This document shows, in pieces, positions 44,791 through 53,374 of a DNA stretch of 54,676 bases. Every line of letters starts with the position of its first letter. Position 1 is the first letter of the stretch. The stretch comes from Fibrobacter succinogenes (GTDB lineage Bacteria; Fibrobacterota; Fibrobacteria; Fibrobacterales; Fibrobacteraceae): the NCBI GenBank assembly GCA_902800345.1, contig CADCDO010000046.1:1-54676 (forward strand). The letters are read 5' to 3'. A program made the position numbers and the translations under genes. The notes under the pieces were generated by a model. The model was not told where the DNA came from. It searched no databases and worked only from the letters and a program-made list of their open reading frames with translations.

Positions 44791-45803
44791 ATAAAATACG
44801 TCAAATCGGATTTTTCGGTGGAACCGAGCATTGTTGCGACTCCGCCGAGTTCAACGCCGTCGATTAATTCTTCGGCCTTGATGCCCATGAGTTCCATGGA
44901 CATTTGGCAAGCGACAAACTTTACGCCTTTTTGCTGCGCGCTCTGGATCAGTTCTTCGAGCGATGAAACCCCGTTTTGCTTCATGACGGCTCGAATCATC
45001 TTGGCTCCAATGCCACCGAAATTCATGCGTGAAAGCCCTAGCTTTTTGGAACCTCGCGGCAACATCAAGCTAAACATTTTTCCGATGAGCGATTTTTTGA
45101 TGCGGACTTTTTCGGGCTTGCGTAAAATGCTGACTCCCCAGAACGTGAAGAACATTGTAACAGGGCGTCCCATCGCGGCAGCGCCATTGGCCATGATGAA
45201 CGACGCAATAGCCTTGTCCAAATCACCGCTGAATACGACAAATGTTTTGCCATGTTCGAATTCTCTTTTTTCGGGAGCGGGGACATCTTTTTTCACGATG
45301 GACGCATGAATGATTCCGTCTTTTTCGGTGAGTGATTTCAATTCGTTTCCTGTGCGTTGGCACCAAACTTCGACATCCGAGAGGAACGCTTTTTCATCAG
45401 CTTCGACTTGAATTTCGTCACCAATCAGAGCTTTTTTAACGGTTTCGTCAACTTTTACGATTGGACCTGGGCATTTCAAGCCCTTGGCATCTACAAAATG
45501 CGCCTTAGGAACATCACCAAGGCCTCCTTCAATGTTGTACACTTCAAATTCCCTATCCGCAAGAATTTCTGCGACTTGTTCCGAGCGATCTCCTGTTGTG
45601 CAAAAAACATAAACAGGTTTGTCTTTGGGAATAGAATCTATCTTTTTTGAAAGTTCAAAAAATGGAATCTGGATCGCACCGTTCACAGGATGAACGATTG
45701 CTTCGCCAGGTTCGCGTACATCAAGAAGTGTTGAATTATTTTTGTCAATCTTGTGAAAATCTTTTGCAGAAAAATTCTTGACATCAGACATTAAATCACC
45801 CAT
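44787..45803 (-). CDS. Rhodanese-TusA-DsrE fusion sulfurtransferase
   Basis: A 338-residue cytoplasmic protein predicted to pass persulfide sulfur between three domains. Residues ~5-100 are a rhodanese with active loop CTTGDRSEQ. Residues ~105-180 are a TusA/SirA domain with the CPGP motif (GLKCPGPIV). The rest is a DsrE/DsrF-like domain (TFVVFSGDLDKAIASFIMANGAAAMG ... FVACQMSMELMG), with Cys in the latter motif as the likely acceptor. Such fusions occur in sulfur-trafficking loci. The start is ATG 45803 or 45791. It is convergent with bioB, and supplying sulfur for biotin, thiolation or Fe-S assembly is inference. Confidence 0.88.
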   Translation of the reverse strand: MGDLMSDVKNFSAKDFHKIDKNNSTLLDVREPGEAIVHPVNGAIQIPFFELSKKIDSIPKDKPVYVFCTTGDRSEQVAEILADREFEVYNIEGGLGDVPKAHFVDAKGLKCPGPIVKVDETVKKALIGDEIQVEADEKAFLSDVEVWCQRTGNELKSLTEKDGIIHASIVKKDVPAPEKREFEHGKTFVVFSGDLDKAIASFIMANGAAAMGRPVTMFFTFWGVSILRKPEKVRIKKSLIGKMFSLMLPRGSKKLGLSRMNFGGIGAKMIRAVMKQNGVSSLEELIQSAQQKGVKFVACQMSMELMGIKAEELIDGVELGGVATMLGSTEKSDLTYFI

Positions 45804-45979
45804 CTTTTTAAGTTCTAAAAATAATTTGTTACAAATATAAAATAGCTTTTCAATAGCGTCCAATACATTTTTCTAATCGTATGCTATCAAAATTTTCAAT
45901 AACTGTTTTGCAGAATCGTTTTTGTAGATTCATTATCAAAAAGAAGAGTCCGTCAAACACAACAATAAAAGGATACTGT

Positions 45980-46495
45980 ATGTACTCTACCCATTACATG
46001 GATTTGCTAATGCAAAACTCTCCTTGGAACCTCATTATCTTTATGGCAATTCCTGTCATTCTTGCCGAAACGATTGCCATTACGGATTTATTCCTGTTGC
46101 GAGCACCAAATGCACATCCGACACTTTCAAAAATCAACCGCATCGCCGGAATCCTTGCAGGGCTTTCATTCGTCGGGATTATAGCCTACTTCATTCCGAA
46201 TGTCGTTATTCCGCTTGCTTCTACAGGAGAATTCAGAACATGGATTGATGTTGTGGCGATTGGCTCTTACATCCTTGCAGGCATTCCGATGATTTTGCTT
46301 GCTTTGTTGAACTTGAAACTTTTACTCCGTAAAGCAGGCGAAAACAAGCGCACGAACTGCGCCATTCTTTTGCTCGCCGCATTCCTCGTACTCTCACACA
46401 TTGCGATGATTTTTGGAATGGTTGATCCGGGCATTGCCGGGTACTCTCCGAAGGCGGCAGCAACAGTAGAAATGCATCATCATCACCACCATTAA
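45980..46495 (+). CDS. Small membrane protein with natural C-terminal six-His tail
   Basis: A 171-residue protein with about four membrane segments (IIFMAIPVILAETIAITDLFLL, AGILAGLSFVGIIAYFIP, IGSYILAGIPMILLALLNL, ILLLAAFLVLSHIAMIFGM). It ends VEMHHHHHH and stop. It resembles small membrane proteins annotated as DUF6803, but I am not sure. Six adjacent His at the end suggest metal binding, encoded by CAT/CAC in mixed order. I start at the ATG 45980 after AAAGGATACTGT; the longer frame from 45881 has an unlikely basic leader. It lies between two sulfur genes but has its own upstream region. Confidence 0.7.
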   Translation: MYSTHYMDLLMQNSPWNLIIFMAIPVILAETIAITDLFLLRAPNAHPTLSKINRIAGILAGLSFVGIIAYFIPNVVIPLASTGEFRTWIDVVAIGSYILAGIPMILLALLNLKLLLRKAGENKRTNCAILLLAAFLVLSHIAMIFGMVDPGIAGYSPKAAATVEMHHHHHH

Positions 46496-46540
46496 CAATT
46501 ACTTTATTTTAATACAAAAATTCTATAAAACGTGATACTT

Positions 46541-46580
46541 ATTTAGTATTGGACATAGCGAATGACGCGTTCTATATTTG
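46541..46580 (+). promoter_or_regulatory. Sulfur-regulon promoter/operator, copy 2
   Basis: TTAGTATTGGAC at 46543-46554, 12 bases, GCGTTC at 46567-46572, TATATTTG at 46573-46580. The cysT ATG starts only 9 bases after the -7 box. Confidence 0.88.
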
Positions 46581-46589
46581 ACTCTACTT

Positions 46590-47423
46590 ATGAAGAGAAC
46601 AAATAGAAGTGTCATTCCTGGCTTCGGCCTAACAACCGGCATCACGCTCGCTATCTTAAGCGTCGTGGTGCTGATTCCGCTTGCGTCGCTGGTGGTGTTT
46701 TCGGCGCAAATGAGTTTTAGCGAGATTATTGAAACGATTACACGCGACAGAGTCTTGTCGAGTTTCAAGGTGAGTTTCGTGACGGCTTTTGTGGCGTCGC
46801 TTATCAACGCCGTGATGGGCGTTGTGCTTGCATGGGTGCTGGTAAAATACACGTTCCCGCTCAAACGTTTGATTGACGGAATGATCGAACTTCCATTTGC
46901 CTTGCCGACAGCCGTAGCGGGCATCGCATTGACGGCACTTACCGCAGATACGGGACTTATTGGAGGATTTTTCGCCAAGTTTGGCATCAAGATTGCATTT
47001 ACGCAAATCGGCATTACGGTCGCGCTCGTGTTTATCGGCATCCCGTTTGTCGTTCGCGCAGTTCAACCCGTGCTTGAAAAACTGGACCCCGCTTACGAAG
47101 AAGCCGCAGGCGTCCTGGGAGCTTCACGAAACCGCATTTTTTGGAAAGTGATTTTCCCAGAAATCGTGCCTGCCGCATTGACGGGCTTTGGGCTTGCATT
47201 CGGGCGTTGCCTCGGCGAATACGGAAGCGTCGTGTTTATCGCAGGCAACAAGCCATTCGAAACAGAAATCGTTCCGCTCATTATCATGTCGGAATTGCAG
47301 GAATACGATTACTCCAGCGCTACAACGATTGCGCTCGTGATGCTTGTTGCCTCGTTCGTGACATTGTTCCTTGTCAACTTGATTCAGACAAGAAATACGA
47401 GGATTTTAAAAGGAGGCGCTTAA
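46590..47423 (+). CDS. cysT: Sulfate ABC transporter permease CysT
   Basis: Inner-membrane half of the sulfate/thiosulfate importer. 277 residues, six membrane segments; family start SVIPGFGLTTGITLAILSVVVLIPL, ELPFALPTAVAGIALTAL, and the ATPase-contact loop EEAAGVLGASRNRIFWKVIFPEI. I start at the ATG 46590 (MKRTNRSVIPG). Given the promoter position its mRNA leader would be at most a few bases. The stop overlaps the cysW start as TAATG. Confidence 0.93.
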   Translation: MKRTNRSVIPGFGLTTGITLAILSVVVLIPLASLVVFSAQMSFSEIIETITRDRVLSSFKVSFVTAFVASLINAVMGVVLAWVLVKYTFPLKRLIDGMIELPFALPTAVAGIALTALTADTGLIGGFFAKFGIKIAFTQIGITVALVFIGIPFVVRAVQPVLEKLDPAYEEAAGVLGASRNRIFWKVIFPEIVPAALTGFGLAFGRCLGEYGSVVFIAGNKPFETEIVPLIIMSELQEYDYSSATTIALVMLVASFVTLFLVNLIQTRNTRILKGGA

Positions 47424-48250
47424 TGTATAAAGAGACGACTTCTTCAAAAGTGGTTAAATGGTTCTTGATTGGGATAAGCATTGCGTTTATAATACTGATG
47501 CTTTTACTGCCATTGATTACGGTCATTACTGAAGCGTTCAAGCAGGGAACTGCAGTGTATGCGAAGGCGGTTGCTGATGATTATACGGTTAAGGCGATTT
47601 GGCTCACGCTAGAAGCGACGCTGCTCGCTGTGCTCATCAATACGGTTTTTGGTCTTTGTGCGGCATGGTCGATTACCAAGTTCCAATTCAAAGGAAAGAA
47701 AATTTTGACTACGCTTATTGACTTGCCTGTGACCGTTTCGCCGATTATAGCGGGCCTTATTTTCTTGCTCACGTTTGGACGCCAGAGCCCGCTATTCCCG
47801 CTGCTGCAAGATTGGAATTTGAAAATTGTTTTCGCCGTTCCGGGCATTGTCCTTGCGACAATTTTTGTGACGTTCCCGTTCATTTCTCGCGAATTGATTC
47901 CCGTTTTGGAAGCCCGCGGAAACGACGAAGAAGAGGCTGCAGCGCTGATGGGAGCAAAAGGCTGGACTATTTTCCGCAAAATCACATTCCCGCATATCAA
48001 ATGGGCTTTTTTGTACGGTGTAGTGCTTTGTGCAGCCCGTGCGATGGGTGAATTCGGCGCTGTTTCCGTGATTTCAGGGCACTTGCGCGGTAAAACGAAT
48101 ACGCTCCCGTTGCATGTGGAAATTCTATTTAACGAATTCCAGTACGTGCCTGCATTTGCTGTGGCGTCGATACTAGTTATGCTCGCCATTGTCATTTTGA
48201 TTGCAAGAAGTCTTATAGAATACCGAGGACGAAAGAAAGGCAATGCATAG
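47423..48250 (+). CDS. cysW: Sulfate ABC transporter permease CysW
   Basis: Second permease half. 275 residues with six membrane segments. Landmarks: LPLITVITEAFKQG, LIDLPVTVSPIIAGLIFLLTFG, the EAA loop EEEAAALMGAKGWTIFRKITFP and ARAMGEFGAVSVISGH. AGGAGG precedes the ATG at 47423, one base into the cysT stop, so the two are coupled. A longer frame from 47141 runs through cysT and is not the real start. Confidence 0.94.
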   Translation: MYKETTSSKVVKWFLIGISIAFIILMLLLPLITVITEAFKQGTAVYAKAVADDYTVKAIWLTLEATLLAVLINTVFGLCAAWSITKFQFKGKKILTTLIDLPVTVSPIIAGLIFLLTFGRQSPLFPLLQDWNLKIVFAVPGIVLATIFVTFPFISRELIPVLEARGNDEEEAAALMGAKGWTIFRKITFPHIKWAFLYGVVLCAARAMGEFGAVSVISGHLRGKTNTLPLHVEILFNEFQYVPAFAVASILVMLAIVILIARSLIEYRGRKKGNA

Positions 48251-48321
48251 CCTTAAGAATTGCTCTAGAATGACAGCATTCTAATACAACAGAAAGCAGA
48301 AAGTTTAGAATAGGAGTTTAT

Positions 48322-49380
48322 ATGTACGTAGAACTGAAAAACATCAATAAGCACTTCGGAAATTTCAAAGCCTCGGACGATGTAACCTTCGGTATCGAAA
48401 AAGGAAAGCTTATCGGCCTTTTGGGCCCAAGCGGTAGCGGCAAGACGACGATTCTTCGCATGATTGCAGGGCTTGAAACCCCTGATAGTGGTGATATCGT
48501 TATCGACGGGAAAGTCATCAACAACGTTCCGGCAAGCAAGCGCGGCATTGGCTTTGTGTTCCAGAGCTATGCGTTGTTCCGCTACATGACCGTTTTTGAA
48601 AATATCGCGTTTGGACTTCGCGTGCTGAAAAAATCTGAAAATGAAATTCAGGAACGCGTTGCTGAACTTGTCAAGCTGATTGGTCTCGAAGGGCTTGAAA
48701 AACGATATCCGAGCCAGCTTTCGGGCGGCCAGCGCCAGCGTGTCGCTTTTGCAAGAGCGCTCGCCCCAAATCCGCAATTGCTCTTGCTTGACGAACCTTT
48801 TGCGGCAATTGATGCAAAAGTGCGTCAGGAACTCCGCCATTGGCTCAAGGAAATGATTGCAAAGCTTGGCGTGACTAGTATTTTTGTGACTCACGATCAA
48901 GATGAAGCTATCGAAGTTGCCGATGAAATTATCATCATGAACAAGGGCCGCATTGATCAAATCGGGAAACCCCTTGATGTGTATAGTTCTCCGAAAACAT
49001 CTTTTGTGGCATCGTTTTTTGGCCAACCTTCTATTTTCAAGGATTACAGCATGTTCAAAAGCTTTGATGAAATCGAAGGCGCTGAGCAAGCGATTGTACG
49101 TCCCGAATTTGTCAAAGTTACCAAGAAAAACGAATCGCAAAAATACGGGAAATCCGCTCAGGAAGGCGTCGTAACCGACGTCGCCTTCCGCGGAAGCGGC
49201 ATCGAATTGACGATTTCGGTGAATGGAGAAACACTCACAGCAAGGCGAAGCTTTGACGAGGCTAGCGTTTCTGTCGGCGAAAAAGTCGATGTATTCGTCT
49301 ATCGCATTTTTGTGACGGTGGGGGACAAAGCCTATTTGCTCGAGAACAAGTCGCTCCGAGATCCTGTTGTCGTAATTTAA
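48322..49380 (+). CDS. cysA: Sulfate ABC transporter ATP-binding protein CysA
   Basis: ATPase that powers CysTW. 352 residues: Walker A GPSGSGKTTI, Q-loop GFVFQSYALF, signature LSGGQRQRVAFARAL, Walker B LLLLDEPFAAID, switch His in VTHDQDEA. The C-terminal TOBE-like regulatory domain (residues ~240-350) is present. TAGGAG precedes the ATG. It lies 71 bases after cysW in a gap that holds one degenerate AGAATGACAGC repeat. Confidence 0.94.
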   Translation: MYVELKNINKHFGNFKASDDVTFGIEKGKLIGLLGPSGSGKTTILRMIAGLETPDSGDIVIDGKVINNVPASKRGIGFVFQSYALFRYMTVFENIAFGLRVLKKSENEIQERVAELVKLIGLEGLEKRYPSQLSGGQRQRVAFARALAPNPQLLLLDEPFAAIDAKVRQELRHWLKEMIAKLGVTSIFVTHDQDEAIEVADEIIIMNKGRIDQIGKPLDVYSSPKTSFVASFFGQPSIFKDYSMFKSFDEIEGAEQAIVRPEFVKVTKKNESQKYGKSAQEGVVTDVAFRGSGIELTISVNGETLTARRSFDEASVSVGEKVDVFVYRIFVTVGDKAYLLENKSLRDPVVVI

Positions 49381-49419
49381 TCATTCCAGATAAAGTTTTG
49401 CTATCAATCGTGATAAAAA

Positions 49420-49458
49420 TTTAGTATTGGACGAGTATAAAAGCGCGTTCTATATTTG
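49420..49458 (+). promoter_or_regulatory. Sulfur-regulon promoter/operator, copy 3
   Basis: TTAGTATTGGAC at 49421-49432, 12 bases, GCGTTC at 49445-49450, TATATTTG at 49451-49458. It lies 28 bases before the sulfite reductase ATG. Confidence 0.88.
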
Positions 49459-49485
49459 TTCCTACAATTATGGAGAGTCTAAAAC

Positions 49486-50346
49486 ATGGCAACAGATTAT
49501 TCTACACTTAAAAAGGGCGGCTGGATGCGCCAAAAGCAGAAGAACAACTTCTCGCTGCGTGTTCGTGTCGTTGGCGGAAACTTGAACGCTACGCAACTTG
49601 CAAAAATTGCTGAAGTTGCTGAAAAGTATGGCGAAGGCTATGCTCACTTGACTTCGAGACAGAGTGTCGAAATTCCATTCATCAAGCTTGAAAATGTTGA
49701 CGATGTAAAGGATGCTTTGGCTGAAGGCGGCGTGGAACCGGGCGTTTGCGGACCGCGTGTGCGTACCATTACGGCGTGTCAGGGCGAAGCCGTTTGTCCG
49801 AGTGGCTGTATTGATACTTACGCAATTGCCAAGGAACTTGATGACCGTTATTTTGCCCGTGAACTTCCGCACAAGTTTAAATTCGGTGTGACCGGTTGCC
49901 AAAACAACTGCCTCAAGGCCGAAGAGAACGACGTGGGCATCAAGGGCGCAATCAAGGTCAAATGGATTGAAGACAAGTGTGTCGGTTGTGGCGTTTGTGC
50001 TAAGGCTTGCCGAAGAGAGGCGATTCGCATTGAAAATAAGAAGGTCATTTTTGATGATTCTAAATGCAACTATTGCGGACGCTGCTTCAAGTCTTGCCCT
50101 ACGGATGCTTGGGAAGACACGCACGGCTTCATAGTCTCTTTTGGTGGACTTTTCGGCAACAACATCAACAAGGGCGAAACCATTATCCCGTTTATCGAGG
50201 ATAAGCAAAAGTTGCTCGATGTTTGCGATGCTGCAATTTCGTTCTTTGCTGAAAATGCAAAACCTGGTGAACGTTTTAAATACACTATTGATCGTATCGG
50301 TCATGATGTCTTTGCTCAGAAAATCAAGGATGTGTATAACGGTTAA
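49486..50346 (+). CDS. Small siroheme sulfite reductase with built-in 2[4Fe-4S] ferredoxin
   Basis: Predicted to reduce sulfite to sulfide with six electrons. At 286 residues it is about half the size of CysI. The siroheme/[4Fe-4S] ligand pattern is present: C-x5-C in ACQGEAVCPSG and C-x3-C in GCQNNCLKAEEND. Between these and the C-terminus sits a ferredoxin with CVGCGVCAKAC and CNYCGRCFKSCP. This resembles the AsrC/low-molecular-mass group rather than NADPH-dependent CysJI. No flavoprotein partner is seen, so ferredoxin may be the donor. GGAG precedes the ATG. It opens the transcript that continues with the AprAB-like pair and CysDN. Confidence 0.88.
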   Translation: MATDYSTLKKGGWMRQKQKNNFSLRVRVVGGNLNATQLAKIAEVAEKYGEGYAHLTSRQSVEIPFIKLENVDDVKDALAEGGVEPGVCGPRVRTITACQGEAVCPSGCIDTYAIAKELDDRYFARELPHKFKFGVTGCQNNCLKAEENDVGIKGAIKVKWIEDKCVGCGVCAKACRREAIRIENKKVIFDDSKCNYCGRCFKSCPTDAWEDTHGFIVSFGGLFGNNINKGETIIPFIEDKQKLLDVCDAAISFFAENAKPGERFKYTIDRIGHDVFAQKIKDVYNG

Positions 50347-50354
50347 TGGAATGA

Positions 50355-50386
50355 AATAGGGGGGGGGGGCTTATGCCCTCCTATTT
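50355..50386 (+). promoter_or_regulatory. Hairpin with an 11-G run between sulfite reductase and AprA-like gene
   Basis: Eleven G (50359-50369), CTTATG, then CCCTCCTATTTT. The G run can pair with CCCTCC in several registers. It could be a weak terminator or a slippage-prone tract. Confidence 0.55.
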
Positions 50387-50411
50387 TGTAATCGCATAAA
50401 GCGGAGGTTCT

Positions 50412-52166
50412 GTGAAAATAGAACGGCTCAAGACAGACTTACTGATTATTGGTGGTGGAACAGCGGGCTGTTACGCGGCAATCACGGCAGCGAAAGCAAA
50501 TGCCGCGAATAATGTCGCAAATAATGCCGCGTACCTCAAAATTCTCATTGTCGAAAAGGCGAATATCAAGCGCAGCGGATGCCTTGCCGCTGGTGTGAAC
50601 GCCTTGAATGCCTACATTACCGAAGGCCGCATGCCCAAGGACTACGTGGATTACGCCAAGAAGGATGCCGACGGAATCGTGCGCGAGGACCTGCTGTATT
50701 CCATTTCCGAAAAATTCAACGAAGTTACCGCCCACCTCGAAAAACTTGGCCTCGTGATTTTGAAAGACGAGGATGGAAAATATGTAACGCGCGGCAACCG
50801 CAACATCAAAATCAACGGTGAAAATATCAAGCCGATTCTAGCTGCGGCAGTCGCGAAGGCGCCGAACGTTCAGGTGCTGAACCACGTGAACATTTTCGAT
50901 TTTTCCGTTCATGACAACAGGATTGACGGCGCGTTCGGTTTCGGGATAGAGAACGATACTTTCTATGCCATCGAAGCGGGCGCTGTCATTATTGCGACTG
51001 GTGGTGCCGCCGGGCTTTACCGCCCGAACAATCCGGGATTTTCGCGGCACAAGATGTGGTACCCGCCGTTCAATACGGGTGCGGGTTATGCCATGGGCAT
51101 CCGTCACGGTGCCGAGATGACGACCTTCGAGATGCGGTTCATAGCGCTGCGTTGCAAGGATACGATTGCCCCGACGGGGACGCTCGCGCAGGGCGTGGGT
51201 GCGAAGCAGGTGAATGCGCTCGGAGAAGTTTACGAGACCAAGTACGGGATTTCTACCTCCGAACGCGTGTACGGCACGGTGGCGGAAAATCTGGAAGGCC
51301 GCGGGCCGTGCTACCTGCGCACCGTCGGGATTACGCCCGAGCAGGAAGAATCGCTCCTGAAGGCTTACCTGAACATGGCTCCGTCGCAGACGATTCGCTG
51401 GATTGAAAACGACACGCCGTCGAAAGCGAATGTGGAAATCGAAGGTACGGAACCCTACATCGTGGGCGGCCACACCGCAAGCGGTTACTGGGTCGATACA
51501 AAGCGTGCAACGACCATCGAAGGACTCTATGCCGCTGGTGACGTTGCCGGTGGTGCTCCGCAAAAGTATGTGACGGGAGCACTTGCCGAAGGCGAAATTG
51601 CAGCAAAGTCGGCTGTGGAATACATTAACGCAACGGTGGATTGCCACGCCCCCTTACAGGGGTCTCGCAATGACGTAGAAACCGAAGCAACCATCAAAGA
51701 AGCCGAAATCGCAAGCCACGTCGCAGAAATCGAAACATATCTATCACAGAAAAATTCGCTGTACACGACAGAGCAACTTGAAGAAGCCATGCAAATCGCC
51801 ATGGACGAATATGCAGGCGGAATCACGACAGGCTACGGCTATACCGAAAAACAGCTCAATATCGCCAAAGAAAAAATTGACGAAATCGAAAGCCTTACGG
51901 GCAAGCTTAGCGCAACCGATTTGCAAGAAGTCATGTACATCTACGAACTGAAGGAACGTCTAACCGTTTGCAAGAGCGTCATCGCGCATCTCGCTACGCG
52001 TCACGAAACACGCTGGCACAGTTTTGCAGAGAACTGGGACTACCCCGAAAAAGACAACATTCATTGGCGAAAGTACGTGAATTCCCGTTTAGTCAACGGC
52101 GAAATCAAGACTTTCACACGCGAACTTACCGCAGAAGGGCAAAAGAATTATGAGCATCATCATTGA
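50412..52166 (+). CDS. APS reductase alpha subunit-like flavoprotein (AprA-like)
   Basis: FAD enzyme predicted to reduce adenylyl sulfate to sulfite and AMP with the ferredoxin-like partner downstream. 584 residues from a GTG start with CGGAGG upstream. The FAD site is DLLIIGGGTAGCYAAI. GGHTASGYWVDTKRATTIEGLYAAGDVAGG is the second flavin-binding stretch of the fumarate-reductase/AprA fold. A short duplication (NAANNVANNAA) sits between the first strand and helix. Near residue 410-420 the sequence CHAPLQGSRNDV is a translated intergenic repeat. The C-terminal helical part is intact. The assignment relies on neighbours as well as sequence. Confidence 0.85.
   Translation: MKIERLKTDLLIIGGGTAGCYAAITAAKANAANNVANNAAYLKILIVEKANIKRSGCLAAGVNALNAYITEGRMPKDYVDYAKKDADGIVREDLLYSISEKFNEVTAHLEKLGLVILKDEDGKYVTRGNRNIKINGENIKPILAAAVAKAPNVQVLNHVNIFDFSVHDNRIDGAFGFGIENDTFYAIEAGAVIIATGGAAGLYRPNNPGFSRHKMWYPPFNTGAGYAMGIRHGAEMTTFEMRFIALRCKDTIAPTGTLAQGVGAKQVNALGEVYETKYGISTSERVYGTVAENLEGRGPCYLRTVGITPEQEESLLKAYLNMAPSQTIRWIENDTPSKANVEIEGTEPYIVGGHTASGYWVDTKRATTIEGLYAAGDVAGGAPQKYVTGALAEGEIAAKSAVEYINATVDCHAPLQGSRNDVETEATIKEAEIASHVAEIETYLSQKNSLYTTEQLEEAMQIAMDEYAGGITTGYGYTEKQLNIAKEKIDEIESLTGKLSATDLQEVMYIYELKERLTVCKSVIAHLATRHETRWHSFAENWDYPEKDNIHWRKYVNSRLVNGEIKTFTRELTAEGQKNYEHHH
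51638..51675 (-). repeat. Intergenic-type repeat inside the AprA-like gene
   Basis: On the minus strand CGTCATTGCGAGA, CCCCTGTAAGGGGG, then CGTGGCAATCC. It is the common TCATTGCGAG...CAATCC repeat, read in frame on the plus strand. Confidence 0.8.
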
Positions 52167-52464
52167 TCCAAACATATGCATCGGCTGCGGGAGATGTCAC
52201 GACGTTTGTCCCGGCACGCTGATCAAGATTAACGAACAGAAAAAAGCCTATATCAAGTACCCCAAAGATTGCTGGGGTTGCACATCGTGTATCAAGGAGT
52301 GCCCCGTTCACGCCATCCGATTCTTCCTCGGCGAAGACATTGGCGGCAAGGGTAGCAAAGTACATACCGAAAAAGTCAATGGGCTTATCCGCTGGATTGT
52401 GGAATTTCCCGACGGGAGCGTAAAGCACATTGACATTGACCCAAAAGAATCCAACAAATACTAG
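52150..52464 (+). CDS. APS reductase beta subunit-like 2[4Fe-4S] protein (AprB-like)
   Basis: A 104-residue electron-transfer partner of the AprA-like protein. Two cluster motifs: [12 protein letters not shown] (residues 10-21) and [12 protein letters not shown] (42-53), followed by a short tail with [17 protein letters not shown]. It is shorter than dissimilatory AprB (about 150 residues) and lacks its long C-terminal arm. Its ATG lies 17 bases inside the end of the AprA-like gene, so the two are translationally coupled, as expected for equal subunits. Confidence 0.88.
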   Translation: MSIIIDPNICIGCGRCHDVCPGTLIKINEQKKAYIKYPKDCWGCTSCIKECPVHAIRFFLGEDIGGKGSKVHTEKVNGLIRWIVEFPDGSVKHIDIDPKESNKY

Positions 52465-52474
52465 GAGTTTCACA

Positions 52475-53374
52475 GTGAGCGAATTTTCACACCTCGACGA
52501 GCTGGAAGCCGAAGCCATCTACATCATCCGCGAAGTCGCTGCCGAATGCGAAAAGCCGGTGATGCTGTATTCGATTGGCAAGGACAGTTCCGTCATGCTA
52601 CATTTGGCTCTCAAGGCATTCTACCCCGAGAAGCCGCCCTTCCCGTTCTTGCATGTGAACACCACATGGAAATTCCGCGAAATGATTGAGTTCCGCGACA
52701 ACATCGCGAAAAAGCTCGGCATCGAAATGCTGGAATACATCAACCAGGATGGCGTCAAGCAAGGCATCAACCCATTCGATCATGGTTCGGCTTACACCGA
52801 CATCATGAAGACGCAAGCCTTGAAGCAAGCGCTGAACAAGTACGGCTTTACAGCTGCATTTGGTGGCGGTCGCCGCGACGAAGAAAAGTCCCGCGCCAAG
52901 GAGAGGATTTTCTCTTTCCGTAATTCTGCACACGCTTGGGACCCGAAAAACCAGCGCCCAGAAATGTGGAAGCTTTACAACACCAAGATTAACAAGGGCG
53001 AAAGCACCCGCGTTTTCCCGATTTCGAACTGGACCGAAAAAGATATTTGGCAGTACATCAAGCGCGAAAACATCGACATCGTTCCGCTTTACTTTGCAGC
53101 CCCGCGCCCAGTCGTAGTACGCGATGGCAACATCATCATGGTCGATGACGAACGATTCCCATTGCGCGAAGGCGAAAAGCCCGAAATCAAGTCGGTGCGT
53201 TTCCGCACGCTCGGTTGCTACCCGCTTACTGGCGGCGTAGAATCGACAGCCACGACGCTTGACGAAATCATTGACGAAACATTGAGCGCCGTTTCTTCGG
53301 AAAGAACTTCGCGCGTGATTGACAACGAAGCCGCCGGCAGCATGGAACGCCGCAAGAGGGAGGGATATTTCTAA
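52475..53374 (+). CDS. cysD: Sulfate adenylyltransferase subunit 2
   Basis: Catalytic subunit that makes APS from sulfate and ATP. 299 residues from the GTG at 52475, which has TAGGAG at proper spacing; the frame is open 45 bases further up but without a better start. PP-loop [51 protein letters not shown] and LGCYPLTGG are all present. Normal length (E. coli 302). It shares its last base with the cysN start, so the two are coupled. Confidence 0.95.
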   Translation: MSEFSHLDELEAEAIYIIREVAAECEKPVMLYSIGKDSSVMLHLALKAFYPEKPPFPFLHVNTTWKFREMIEFRDNIAKKLGIEMLEYINQDGVKQGINPFDHGSAYTDIMKTQALKQALNKYGFTAAFGGGRRDEEKSRAKERIFSFRNSAHAWDPKNQRPEMWKLYNTKINKGESTRVFPISNWTEKDIWQYIKRENIDIVPLYFAAPRPVVVRDGNIIMVDDERFPLREGEKPEIKSVRFRTLGCYPLTGGVESTATTLDEIIDETLSAVSSERTSRVIDNEAAGSMERRKREGYF

